Part shown: piece after piece, positions 1 through 7,263 of the stretch
Numbering within the stretch: the stretch's first letter is position 1
How the letters are laid out: the number at the start of each line of letters is the position of its first letter
NCBI GenBank assembly: GCA_016763715.1
Contig: JAESTG010000369.1
Span: 1-8,377, forward strand
DNA length: 8,377 nucleotides
Source of the DNA: Flavobacteriaceae bacterium
Lineage (GTDB): Bacteria > Bacteroidota > Bacteroidia > Flavobacteriales > Flavobacteriaceae
Direction: 5' to 3'
Made by a program: the position numbers and the translations under genes
The notes under the pieces: generated by a model
Told to the model about the DNA's origin: nothing
What the model saw: the letters and a program-made list of their open reading frames with translations, nothing else
The model's database searches: none

Positions 1-667
1 ATATGTCGGCCTTTTTATAGTTTTCTTTGGCCAAATAGTATTCTCCAAAAAGCACTTCAATTCCAATACTATACGAAGAATGACTTTCAAAATCTCTTAA
101 TTTCCTTGCCTTAATAAGGTGTAAAAGAGCTTTGGGATACTCCTTAGCATCCAATGCGGTAAGAATGGTGTTATAATGAGCTTTTGCTAAGCCCGTCGAA
201 TCTTTTATTTGTGAAAAAAGCTGAATTGATTTATCATGATAAACAAGGGCTTTTTTGGTGTCATTTTTAAGAGTGGCATATAGGTTTGCCAAATCCATAT
301 AGGTGGTAGCAGTTGCGGTGTCATTTTTTGAAAGCACAGCGTATTTTTCAGACTTTTCGAAACTTTCTTCTGCCAGAAGAGTGTCATTCATCGCTAAGTA
401 ATCGTATCCAATATGACGATAACCTCTATGTATATTATACGTATCGTTTATTTTAAGTGCTTGGCTTAGGAGAAAAATATTAACTTCCAAGGACTTTTTA
501 TAGCTTCCTTCGAAATAGTAAATATTCGAAGAGTCTATTAATTTTTGAAAATTTTCAGGGGCGTCTTGTTGAGTAGCAATGAACTTGTCTATTGGAATCT
601 CAATTTCTTGAGCACCAATAGGGACGAAGGCAAACATAAGCAACAAGAAATAATAAAATCGTATCAT
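1..667 (-). CDS. Exported TPR-repeat protein, N-terminal part (runs off left edge)
   Basis: Reading the minus strand from the ATG at 667 gives 222 uninterrupted residues to the window edge, so the C-terminus is missing. Residues 1-19 form a signal peptide (MIRFYYFLLLMFAFVPIGA, likely cut before QE). The rest is helical with tetratricopeptide character: Asn-Asp-Thr turns at residues 74-76, 94-96, 115-117 and 135-137, then KDST at 155-158, about 20 residues apart, with repeated Tyr/Ala/Leu packing positions and segments such as YMDLANLYATLKNDTKKALVY. This NDT-rich pattern is what I know from the periplasmic TPR half of Bacteroidota sensor histidine kinases and TPR-LuxR/HTH regulators, in which a transmembrane helix and an output domain follow. 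Whether such a domain follows here cannot be seen. A plain TPR protein is the alternative. It is divergent from the aminotransferase gene, with a 107-bp gap. Confidence 0.85.
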   Translation of the reverse strand, partial: MIRFYYFLLLMFAFVPIGAQEIEIPIDKFIATQQDAPENFQKLIDSSNIYYFEGSYKKSLEVNIFLLSQALKINDTYNIHRGYRHIGYDYLAMNDTLLAEESFEKSEKYAVLSKNDTATATTYMDLANLYATLKNDTKKALVYHDKSIQLFSQIKDSTGLAKAHYNTILTALDAKEYPKALLHLIKARKLRDFESHSSYSIGIEVLFGEYYLAKENYKKADI

Positions 668-722
668 TTCTAGGTTAAAGTATAAATTAAGGGCAGTGCA
701 ATGTACACATTTTGATTTAATT

Positions 723-736
723 AGGTGTTTTCACCT
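723..736. repeat. Short inverted repeat in the divergent intergenic region
   Basis: AGGTGTTTTCACCT is a 5-bp perfect inverted repeat around TTTT. It is followed on the plus strand by a T run (to 742) and abuts the putative -33 box of the aminotransferase promoter. No plus-strand gene lies upstream, so a terminator role makes little sense; an operator for one of the divergent genes is possible. The stem is short enough to be chance. Confidence 0.25.
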
Positions 737-739
737 TTT

Positions 740-770
740 TTTGATAGTATAAACATTAAGCCTATTTTTA
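740..770 (+). promoter_or_regulatory. Putative Bacteroidota-type promoter of the aminotransferase gene
   Basis: TTTG at 740-743 and TATTTTTA at 763-770 (7 of 8 matches to TAnnTTTG) are separated by 19 bp, the normal spacing for the Bacteroidota -33/-7 promoter. The -7 box ends only 4 nt before the ATG at 775, so the transcript would be nearly leaderless. That is either a real property or a sign that the match is fortuitous in AT-rich DNA. Confidence 0.4.
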
Positions 771-774
771 TAGA

Positions 775-1911
775 ATGATTACTAAACTACCTCAAGTTTC
801 CGCCTCAATATTTTCGGTAATGAGTAAAATGGCAGCAGATTATAGTGCTATTAACCTCTCTCAAGGGTTCCCTAATTTTGAAAGTGACCCTATACTTATA
901 AATGCTGTCTCAAAGGCTATGAGAGATGGGTTCAATCAATATGCACCTATGCAAGGGACGATGGGTTTGAGAACAAGAATTTCTGAGAAGATCAAGAGTT
1001 TGCATGGAAGAACGTATCGACCTGAGAGTGAAATTACAGTTACCGCAGGTGCAACTCAAGCTATTTTTACCGCCATTGCGGCAACCATTCATAAAGGTGA
1101 TGAGGTAATTATATTTACACCAGCCTACGATTGTTATGAGCCTACCATCCAGTTATTTGGAGGTGTCACTGTTCCTATTCAGTTAAAAGCTCCAATGTAT
1201 GCGCCCGATTGGGATGTGGTGGCAGAGAAAATTACTAACCGAACGCGGATGATTGTGATAAATAGCCCACACAACCCTAGTGGGATGCTGTTTTCTGAAA
1301 ATGATATGCTTCAACTTCAAGAGGTAGCTGAAAGAAATGACCTTTTAGTGATTAGTGATGAAGTTTATGAACATATTATATTTGATGGAAATATACATCA
1401 GAGTGCCGCCCGATTTGATTCATTGTCCAAACGTACTTTCATCACGGCTTCTTTTGGAAAGACATTTCACAATACTGGCTGGAAAATAGGTTATTGTGCT
1501 GGTCCAGAATCCTTAATGATTGAGTTTAATAAAGTGCATCAGTACAATGTATTTTGTGTGAATCATCCTATTCAGAAAGGATTGGAAAGTTATTTGGAAG
1601 ATGCTAGTCATTACTTAAGCCTTTCTAGTTTTTACGAACAAAAACGAGATTTGTTTTTATCACTTCTGAAAGACTCTCGCTTCAATATTATACCTTCCAA
1701 AGGAACTTATTTTCAACTTTTGGATTTCTCTAGTATTTCTGAAGAAACCGATATAGCTTTTGCCGAACGACTCACTAAAAAGCTTGGTGTAGCTACCATT
1801 CCGACATCTGTGTTTAATGAGAATCGTCAAGATTTTAAACAAATACGGGTTTGTTTTGCCAAAACCGAGGAGACTCTTAAAGCCGCAGCAAAAATATTGA
1901 CCACTGTTTAA
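775..1911 (+). CDS. ybdL: Methionine/glutamine-type aminotransferase (YbdL-like, PLP fold type I)
   Basis: Cytosolic PLP-dependent class I/II aminotransferase of 378 residues, full length for the family (E. coli YbdL is similar in size). Visible landmarks are the N-terminal INLSQGFPNF, the NQYAPMQG strand that closes the active site, NSPHNPSG (163-170) with PLP-ring Asn167, SDEVYEH (194-200) with Asp195 for the pyridine nitrogen and Tyr198, Lys229 in SFGKTFHNTGWKIGY forming the Schiff base, and Arg358 in IRVCF for the substrate carboxylate. The SQGFPNF / YAPMQG / SFGKTFHNTGWK combination is typical of the methionine aminotransferase/kynurenine aminotransferase (glutamine transaminase K) group. 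The probable reaction is amination of 4-methylthio-2-oxobutanoate with Gln, Met or aromatic amino acids as donor. The omega-amidase two genes downstream supports a glutamine-linked role. Substrate preference is inferred, not visible. Confidence 0.9.
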   Translation: MITKLPQVSASIFSVMSKMAADYSAINLSQGFPNFESDPILINAVSKAMRDGFNQYAPMQGTMGLRTRISEKIKSLHGRTYRPESEITVTAGATQAIFTAIAATIHKGDEVIIFTPAYDCYEPTIQLFGGVTVPIQLKAPMYAPDWDVVAEKITNRTRMIVINSPHNPSGMLFSENDMLQLQEVAERNDLLVISDEVYEHIIFDGNIHQSAARFDSLSKRTFITASFGKTFHNTGWKIGYCAGPESLMIEFNKVHQYNVFCVNHPIQKGLESYLEDASHYLSLSSFYEQKRDLFLSLLKDSRFNIIPSKGTYFQLLDFSSISEETDIAFAERLTKKLGVATIPTSVFNENRQDFKQIRVCFAKTEETLKAAAKILTTV

Positions 1912-1936
1912 ATTGAATCGTATTATCAGTGTAAAC

Positions 1937-1968
1937 TTTGTTGAAATTACTGTAGAATGGTATATTTA
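1937..1968 (+). promoter_or_regulatory. Putative Bacteroidota-type promoter for the ankyrin/amidase pair
   Basis: TTTG at 1937-1940 and TATATTTA at 1961-1968 (7 of 8 matches to TAnnTTTG) are separated by 20 bp. Transcription would start near 1975, leaving a leader of about 20 nt before the ATG at 1997. The placement and spacing suggest the ankyrin and omega-amidase genes can be transcribed independently of the aminotransferase gene, although readthrough across the 85-bp gap is also possible. Confidence 0.5.
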
Positions 1969-1996
1969 CTATTCCGCTATGTAATAATCAGAAACT

Positions 1997-2464
1997 ATGA
2001 GTCAGCCCCTATTTGATGCTATAAGAAATGCAGATGCAACTTCGGTAAAATCGCTGCTAGAACAAAACCCTCAATGGATTAATGAAAAAGACCCACGAGG
2101 CTCTACGCCATTATTATTAGCTACTTATTATGGGGCGAAGGAGGTGTCGGAAATATTATTGTCATTTCCACAGGAAATTGATGCTCAGGATGGGTCTGGA
2201 AATACTGCCTTAATGGGAGTTTGTTTTAAAGGGTTTCAAGATATCGCTCAACTATTAATTGAAAAGGGGGCCAATGTAAATGTGACAAATTATAATGGGG
2301 CAACCGCCTTAATTTTTGCAACTACTTTTAATAGATTAGAATTGGTTAAGTTATTGTTAGAAAATGGTGCTGACCCCGAATTGAGGGATGATAAAGGAAA
2401 TAGAGCGTTGGAGCACGCTCAAATGCAGGATGTTTCGGAAATTGCAGCATTGCTGAGCTCTTAA
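1997..2464 (+). CDS. Small ankyrin-repeat protein
   Basis: A 155-residue protein made almost entirely of ankyrin repeats, with no signal peptide or membrane segment, so probably cytoplasmic. An N-terminal capping repeat covers about 3-33 (LFDAIRNADATSVKSLLEQNP). Repeats follow at about 34-66 (GSTPLLLATYYG), 67-99 (GNTALMGVCFKG, then LLIEKGANVN), 100-132 (GATALIFATTFN, then LLLENGADPE) and a degenerate C-terminal cap at 133-155. The TPLxLA and LLxxGADxN-type signatures are clear. Such single-domain proteins are protein-interaction modules and no specific partner can be read from the sequence. It sits between the aminotransferase gene and the omega-amidase gene, whose start lies 21 bp past its stop in the same frame, so the two are very probably co-transcribed. 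Function unknown. Confidence 0.9.
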   Translation: MSQPLFDAIRNADATSVKSLLEQNPQWINEKDPRGSTPLLLATYYGAKEVSEILLSFPQEIDAQDGSGNTALMGVCFKGFQDIAQLLIEKGANVNVTNYNGATALIFATTFNRLELVKLLLENGADPELRDDKGNRALEHAQMQDVSEIAALLSS

Positions 2465-2485
2465 TTCATATTTAAAATAATAAAG

Positions 2486-3262
2486 TTGAATCAACTTAAA
2501 GTAACTATCATTCAAAGTCATCTTCATTGGGAAAATCCAGTGACAAATCGCATACTTTTTTCAGAAAAGATAAAGGGAATTTCCGAAGAAACTCATCTCA
2601 TTATTTTACCCGAAATGTTTACGACGGGATTTACAATGAATGCGGAGCAACTGGCTGAAGAACCCGAAGGTCCATCGTTACGATGGATGCAGGGCGTGGC
2701 AAAAGATAAAGGATGTGCCATTACAGGCAGTGTTATTGTGAAGGAGAATGATTTTTATTTTAACCGATTATACTTTGTTTTCCCTGACAGCACCTACAAA
2801 AAATATGATAAAAAACATACGTTTACTCTGGCTAGAGAGCACAAAACTTTTAAGGCAGGAGAAGAACGAATTATCATAGAGTATAGAGATTGGAAGATAT
2901 GTCCTTTAATATGTTACGACCTCCGATTTCCAGTTTGGGCACGAAACACAGTCAATTACGATGTCCTTATTTATGCAGCCAATTGGCCTAAAAAGCGAAT
3001 TTCCGCTTGGGATGCATTGCTTAAAGCTCGAGCTATAGAAAACATGTCTTATTGTATAGGCGTAAATAGGGTGGGCCTAGATGGGAACGGTTTTGAATAT
3101 ATTGGTCACACGGCAGTTTATGATGTCTTAGGTGAACGGATTTCTACATCAAAATTTGAGCAGGAATTTATCGAAACAATCACGCTTTCCAAAGAGCATG
3201 TTGTTTCAAATAGAAATCATCTTCAGTTTTTGGAAGATAAGGATGACTTTACTCTAGCGTAA
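2486..3262 (+). CDS. yafV: Omega-amidase (YafV-type nitrilase superfamily)
   Basis: A 258-residue carbon-nitrogen hydrolase, full length for YafV/Nit2-type omega-amidases. These cleave alpha-ketoglutaramate or alpha-ketosuccinamate to the 2-oxo acid and ammonia. The Glu-Lys-Cys triad is readable: Glu43 in LPEMFTTGF, Lys109 in YDKKHTF, and Cys143 in LICYDLRFPVW; the family-typical NWPKKR (166-171) and ARAIEN segments follow. The start is TTG at 2486. Only sense codons lie upstream back to the TAA of the ankyrin gene in the same frame, there is no in-frame ATG until Met44 beside the catalytic Glu, and the conserved first beta strand (LKVTIIQ) begins at residue 4. AT-rich AATAAAG precedes the TTG. 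With the aminotransferase it would make glutamine-driven transamination irreversible. The last 14 bp overlap the 3' end of the convergent lipoprotein gene. Confidence 0.92.
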   Translation: MNQLKVTIIQSHLHWENPVTNRILFSEKIKGISEETHLIILPEMFTTGFTMNAEQLAEEPEGPSLRWMQGVAKDKGCAITGSVIVKENDFYFNRLYFVFPDSTYKKYDKKHTFTLAREHKTFKAGEERIIIEYRDWKICPLICYDLRFPVWARNTVNYDVLIYAANWPKKRISAWDALLKARAIENMSYCIGVNRVGLDGNGFEYIGHTAVYDVLGERISTSKFEQEFIETITLSKEHVVSNRNHLQFLEDKDDFTLA

Positions 3263-4862
3263 AAGATTCATTAATAAAGAAGTTAGAGCGGATGTCTATT
3301 TTCTTCGGAAAGTAAATTACTGTTTCGGGTTGTCGTTTGTCTAAAAAGCTTCCTGTGTCCCATTTTCCATTTTCGTTTTCATCGAAGATAACACGGAAGT
3401 AATATTTATCTGGACTCAAATAATTAAAATAAAGCGGAGCATTTTCAGTAAGATACTGCGAAGCAACTACTTTGTATTTGCTACTTACTAACTCCACGAT
3501 AATAGGATATTGTTCAACATTTTGCAAGGTCATTCCTAGCTCTCCATAGTCTGAAAGTTCTAGTGTTCGGACACCATAATTGAGGGTGTCGTTGGTGTTT
3601 TCAAAATAATCTATCAAAGCCTCGGGAAGTAGCTCAATGCGATATTGTTGTAACTCAGTTTTCGGAAATAGAATTGAGGCAATGTTGTATTTTTTATTCA
3701 AGGATGTAGTGAATGGGATAGCGACAGAATCCTTATCCATCACCTTTATCTTTTCAGAATTAATAGAAATAATAGGATTGTTGCTTCCTAATTTTAAAGT
3801 GTCTCTGGGAATCATAACCGTAGCTCCAACGCGACTAACTAGTAAAGAATCGGCAAATAAATCCCGCATTTTTACAATTAAAGTATCTGTTACCAATTTA
3901 TTTTTCGCTAGAAAGTAAAGCGTGTCGGTTTGCTCAATGTCGATGGCGGGTTTGAAATAGTAATTCAAAGAGTCTGTTTGAGAATCCCAATAGACCGTTG
4001 ATGTAAAATTAGATGGAAGCTCAGTAATGGGTGTGAGTTCAATAGCATCTCCAACACCATCGTATCCAAAAATAATTTTATGTTTGCTCGCATGACTTGG
4101 GCGTGCAATTTTATAGGTTGGAATTTCTTTAAATAGTGAAAGCGTGTATGTGCTATCGTTGGGTGTAGAAATAACTCCGTCTATAAATCCAATCTTATCT
4201 TTTTTCGGCTCAAAAGTGTAGTTGTTAATTTCTTCTTGCAGTGCGATAAGTAGAAAATTGCCTTCCTTTAAATTGGTTAGTTCAAAGGTTTGAGTGCTAT
4301 CTCTAGTGGTTGTGATGTAGGTGGGTTTTTCAGAATAAATAATAGAATCATTGAAAGATTCTGTTATTTCATACAAAAGAATAGTAGTTGGCTTATCTGG
4401 TCTTGCAAGCAAGGCGTCTTCAATTTTTCCTTTAACGGTTAAGCTATCAATGTAATCGCCTGTTGAAAATATGTACTTGTAATATTCAAATTCGTTTTCC
4501 TCGTTATTATCAACAATACTTTTTCCAAAATTAAAAGAGTAGGTAGTATTTTCTTTAAGGGTATCTAATATTTTTATTTTCAGAACTTTAGAGGTGTTGA
4601 GTGGGGTTATGATTGGCTGGTATTCTAAAGGGGGTGAAATGATTAAGTTTTGCTGAAGATCTTTTAGTTTAATATATTCATCGAAGTAAATTCGAATTTC
4701 ATCTCCAGTAAAATGAGTCGTAAAATTTTCTGGCGAACTACGAATAATCATTGGAGGAATTGAATCTTTTGGGCCTCCAGAGGGAGTTCCTCTTTTCGCG
4801 CAATTGGAAAATAGTAGAATTGTTGTAAGGACAATTAGGACGTGGCGAAAAGTAGCATTCAT
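3249..4862 (-). CDS. Ig-like (Big_5) domain lipoprotein
   Basis: A 537-residue secreted lipoprotein. The signal peptide ends at the lipid cysteine, Cys21 (LLFSNC), followed by the AKRGTPSGGPKDSIPP linker that I associate with a widespread Bacteroidota family annotated as Ig-like domain-containing protein. Residues about 35-135 form an SbsA-type Ig-like domain (Big_5): PPMIIRSSPENFT, IRIYFDEYIKLKDL, LKENTTYSFNFG and YIFSTGD. The middle is beta-rich with no recognised domain. Near the C-terminus is a Ca-loop-like FDENENGKWDTG (493-504) in a transthyretin/carboxypeptidase-regulatory-like strand context. No acidic run follows Cys21, so surface export by the known flavobacterial signal is not indicated. 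It lies 106 bp downstream of comF on the same strand and could be co-transcribed. Role unknown; a cell-envelope structural or adhesion role is a guess. Confidence 0.85.
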   Translation of the reverse strand: MNATFRHVLIVLTTILLFSNCAKRGTPSGGPKDSIPPMIIRSSPENFTTHFTGDEIRIYFDEYIKLKDLQQNLIISPPLEYQPIITPLNTSKVLKIKILDTLKENTTYSFNFGKSIVDNNEENEFEYYKYIFSTGDYIDSLTVKGKIEDALLARPDKPTTILLYEITESFNDSIIYSEKPTYITTTRDSTQTFELTNLKEGNFLLIALQEEINNYTFEPKKDKIGFIDGVISTPNDSTYTLSLFKEIPTYKIARPSHASKHKIIFGYDGVGDAIELTPITELPSNFTSTVYWDSQTDSLNYYFKPAIDIEQTDTLYFLAKNKLVTDTLIVKMRDLFADSLLVSRVGATVMIPRDTLKLGSNNPIISINSEKIKVMDKDSVAIPFTTSLNKKYNIASILFPKTELQQYRIELLPEALIDYFENTNDTLNYGVRTLELSDYGELGMTLQNVEQYPIIVELVSSKYKVVASQYLTENAPLYFNYLSPDKYYFRVIFDENENGKWDTGSFLDKRQPETVIYFPKKIDIRSNFFINESFTLE

Positions 4863-4867
4863 CCCTA

Positions 4868-4875
4868 CAAAAATA
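4868..4875 (-). promoter_or_regulatory. Possible -7 promoter box upstream of the Ig-like lipoprotein gene
   Basis: On the minus strand this reads TATTTTTG, an exact match to TAnnTTTG, ending 5 nt before the ATG at 4862. No good TTTG stands at the expected 19-21 bp upstream, where the DNA is mostly A and T runs. If used, it would give an almost leaderless mRNA separate from comF. AT-rich DNA makes single-box matches common. Confidence 0.25.
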
Positions 4876-4968
4876 GGAAGATTTTTTATTAAAAAAACCC
4901 CAACGACTCAATTCCTGTGAAAGAGAGAGAATAAAGGGATTTACATGCTCAAAATTGTGGTAGAAACA

Positions 4969-5631
4969 TTAGGCAATAGCCATGGTTGCAACACTTAAAG
5001 TAACGTCGCCAGCTTTTAGTAATTCAGTCGCGCAATTCTCGAGAGTTGCTCCAGTGGTAACGATATCATCTACGAGTAGTATATGTTTTTCAGTAATAAT
5101 TTCTGGGTTTTGGATTGTAAATATTTCGGATCCATCAAAGCGAGTTCCTCTTTTTTTGAATACTTGTGAGCTGGTTTTGGACACTTTCAGCAATACATCT
5201 TCCTTAAAAGGTACGCCCAATGCAATTGCTATTTCTTTTCCAAAACCACTTACCTGATTGTAGCCTCTTTTTTTTAGCTTTTGCTTGTGCAAAGGAACTG
5301 GAATAACCATTTCTATACTTTGATATTTTTTATCTTCGGAAAGTTCTGCACCTAGCCATTTTCCTAGAAAACTTGAAATTTTATGCTGCCCTCGATACTT
5401 TAAATTGTGTAGTAATTCTTGAGTGATTCCCTTTTTCTGAAACTGAAGTAAAGCAGTGGCATTTTGAAGTTCAAACCTACCATAAAACACCTGTTTCATT
5501 GTATCATTGTCAGTTCGGTGATAACAAGCAATGGGAAGGTTGTTTCTACATTGTGTGCAAATAACTAATTCCGATTTCATTAAAGGTGATTTGCAACCGC
5601 CGCAAACCTCTGGAAATAGGAGATTTAACAT
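4969..5631 (-). CDS. comF: ComF family protein (ComFC-like phosphoribosyltransferase fold)
   Basis: A 220-residue cytosolic protein of normal length for ComF/ComFC. A zinc ribbon is formed by Cys10, Cys13, Cys25 and Cys28 (CGGC and CTQC). The conserved LKYRGQHKISSFLG (77-90), PVPLHKQKLKKRGYNQ (111-126) and SSQVFKKRGTRF (154-165) blocks follow. The PRPP-binding loop is ILLVDDIVTTGAT (184-196), with Asp188/Asp189 and TTGAT. In competent bacteria ComFC acts with the ComFA helicase in DNA uptake; in flavobacteria its role is not established and no other competence gene is in this window. The ATG at 5631 immediately precedes the family N-terminus (MLNLLFPEVCGGC). Codons 50-129 are duplicated at the right end of the window as part of a truncated copy. 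Confidence 0.95.
   Translation of the reverse strand: MLNLLFPEVCGGCKSPLMKSELVICTQCRNNLPIACYHRTDNDTMKQVFYGRFELQNATALLQFQKKGITQELLHNLKYRGQHKISSFLGKWLGAELSEDKKYQSIEMVIPVPLHKQKLKKRGYNQVSGFGKEIAIALGVPFKEDVLLKVSKTSSQVFKKRGTRFDGSEIFTIQNPEIITEKHILLVDDIVTTGATLENCATELLKAGDVTLSVATMAIA
5243..5484 (-). repeat. Direct repeat, copy A (inside the complete comF)
   Basis: 242 bp of comF, matched without gaps by 8136-8377 at a constant offset of 2893. I count six mismatches (5251, 5266, 5278, 5284, 5341, 5365), about 97.5% identity. The last 119 bp (5366-5484) are identical, and the match continues to the window edge, so the true repeat is probably longer on that side. On the other side it ends sharply at AAACCACT. 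Confidence 0.97.
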
Positions 5632-5905
5632 AATTTAAGTCTTTTTACCATTTTGTAAACGTGCGAGGATTTATGAGTTTCATACATTTTGACCCACAAA
5701 CTTAAATCTAAATTTAAAACAAAAGTTATGAGTAACGAGAGTAATTACACAAAGTTTAAGGTTCTTATAGGCCTGTTGTCGGCAATGTTGTGGGATTGAC
5801 CTTGTGACCTATTTAAAGGAATAAATCCAAAAAGCTTAGAAGTATTTCTACGACCAAGCTTTTCATAAACAAACTTAAAAAAATTATTTATTTAAAACAT
5901 ACTGT
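5632..5905. other. Intergenic region between comF and the unknown lipoprotein gene
   Basis: A 274-bp gap between two minus-strand genes. It holds a minus-strand terminator-like hairpin (5829-5863) and, on the plus strand, a 23-codon ORF at 5728-5799 (MSNESNYTKFKVLIGLLSAM, then LWD and TGA). That ORF looks like a protein N-terminus running into a membrane helix but stops at once and continues into nothing recognisable. I treat it as a possible relic rather than a gene. No convincing promoter for comF was found here. Confidence 0.5.
5829..5863 (-). terminator. Probable intrinsic terminator of the unknown lipoprotein gene
   Basis: AAAAGCTT (5830-5837) and AAGCTTTT (5856-5863) form an 8-bp perfect stem. 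An alternative inner stem is TAGAA/TTCTA (5837-5841 / 5846-5850). In the minus-strand sense the stem is followed by a T run reading into TTTTTGGATTT. It starts 43 nt after the lipoprotein stop codon. The stem is AT-rich, so its efficiency is uncertain, and the AAAA/TTTT flanks could make it work in both directions. Confidence 0.6.
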
Positions 5906-7216
5906 TTAGTTTCTCGGTAGCCCAATTTGAGTACCTATTACGCTTGCATCCGGTTGAGTGATTACTGGACAGTTTATGATAGCACCTGTTGCAGTAAGTA
6001 AATCGGATAACGAATTTGCTAAAGGGCTTGGGTTGGCATTCCCTCTAAAAGGGATCAAGATACCCTGTTCTAAAAGATCATTTACTTGAGCAAAACTTCT
6101 TAATATTGGACGCTCGCCTTCAGGTACGGTAAATTCGGTAATATGGGCATCCCACATAGGTGCATATCTCGAATCACTAGGATCAATTGGAAATGTGTTT
6201 GTCGGGTCTTGTACCTGACGTTCGCTTAAAGAAGCTGCGTTCAGTCCTTGGACTCCATATCCATCTCCATTATCAAAAGTTCTACCGTTGGCAGTCGGGC
6301 TAAAAGGTAACATAGAACCACCAGGGAATAACCCGAAGGTTGGTAAATTATTCAGTCTTGGGGCATATACACCTAACTCGATGGTAGCAGGCCCCGGGTC
6401 TGAGGCATCCGTCACAATGTGGAAATAATAGGGTTTGTCATCTTGCCATCCATCTAAAAGTTGCATAACCACCGACGCTTGGTTTATGGCTAAGTTTGGA
6501 TTATTAAGATCGTCTTCATCGGCTTGAGTATTTCCATTTGGATTTGGAATTCTATCGTGAATTCCTGTGCTGTTTGCTACTAGTTGAGCGTTGATTACAA
6601 TGTTGCTATCTGGTAAGACAACATAGGATGACCAATTATCATCCGCGATGGCTCCAGGGTTAACTTCTGCTGGAGGAAACCCGAATAGCAGGCCATCTTT
6701 TCCTCCGGGTATTAAAGATCTGGTTGGAGAAAAATCCACAGTTCCTTCAAAAATCAATCTCCCATCATCAGTCCATTGTGAGTTTTGCTCACCACCAGAC
6801 CCTATGGACACTGCCATTCTAGGCGAAAAGATAATCCCTAATGCTCTTGCTAAATCAATATCAGATGCTTCGGTGATTACATAATACCCTTCTCTTCGAT
6901 CTCCATTAGATAATGTTTCCCATCCTTGGAACATAGGAAATCGAGCCGTAGGGCCAGCAGGCACTACATTTCTATCCATACGATAATCGATTCCTAAAAC
7001 GCTTGGTATAAACACGTTTTGGGCTTGGGTAAAAGTAAGAGCAGGGTTACTGGCATTGTATGGAGTTCCTCCATCGGTTTCAATACTTGTTAATAATAAG
7101 GTGGCTGCATCTGGAGTTTCTAATACAGGTACTTCGTTAATGTCGTCGTCTGTATTACAGCTAATAAATGCTGTAATTGCGATTGCACTAAGTGCTAAAT
7201 TTCTTAAAGTTTTCAT
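5906..7216 (-). CDS. Probable surface lipoprotein of unrecognised function
   Basis: A 436-residue lipoprotein. The signal peptide ends at lipid Cys20 (AFISC), followed by NTDDD; an acidic run just after the cysteine is the kind of lipoprotein export signal shown to place lipoproteins on the surface of flavobacteria such as Capnocytophaga. The mature part is rich in Pro, Gly, Asn and Asp and appears beta-rich, with no transmembrane segment. Recognisable blocks are SVLGIDYRMDR (72-82), REGYYVITEASDIDLARALG (108-127), PYYFHIVTDA (262-271), YAPMWDAHITEF (351-362) and, near the end, GAIINCPVI (411-419) with the only cysteine besides Cys20. The His/Trp/Asp and Cys positions could be a metal or redox site, but that is inference. 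By eye it is more GC-rich than the neighbouring genes. It sits alone between a terminator and a long palindrome-rich upstream region, within the segment bounded by the comF repeats. The ATG at 7216 is well placed for the signal peptide. Confidence 0.88.
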   Translation of the reverse strand: MKTLRNLALSAIAITAFISCNTDDDINEVPVLETPDAATLLLTSIETDGGTPYNASNPALTFTQAQNVFIPSVLGIDYRMDRNVVPAGPTARFPMFQGWETLSNGDRREGYYVITEASDIDLARALGIIFSPRMAVSIGSGGEQNSQWTDDGRLIFEGTVDFSPTRSLIPGGKDGLLFGFPPAEVNPGAIADDNWSSYVVLPDSNIVINAQLVANSTGIHDRIPNPNGNTQADEDDLNNPNLAINQASVVMQLLDGWQDDKPYYFHIVTDASDPGPATIELGVYAPRLNNLPTFGLFPGGSMLPFSPTANGRTFDNGDGYGVQGLNAASLSERQVQDPTNTFPIDPSDSRYAPMWDAHITEFTVPEGERPILRSFAQVNDLLEQGILIPFRGNANPSPLANSLSDLLTATGAIINCPVITQPDASVIGTQIGLPRN

Positions 7217-7263
7217 ATTAATTATTTAATTTTATTTTCGTTAAGTTTATTAAGTCTAAAAGC

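Noticed and set aside
74..600. Repetitive codon pattern in the TPR gene as a DNA-level tandem repeat
   Set aside because: The recurring NDT residues are protein repeats; the nucleotide units differ too much to be tandem DNA repeats.
3637..3918. 93-codon plus-strand ORF
   Set aside because: Lies wholly inside the well-supported minus-strand Ig-like lipoprotein gene and shows no recognisable protein features; an antisense shadow.
4982..5257. 91-codon plus-strand ORF
   Set aside because: Antisense to comF, including its PRPP-loop region, which is strongly supported.
6648..6884. 78-codon plus-strand ORF
   Set aside because: Antisense to the 436-aa lipoprotein gene; no independent support.
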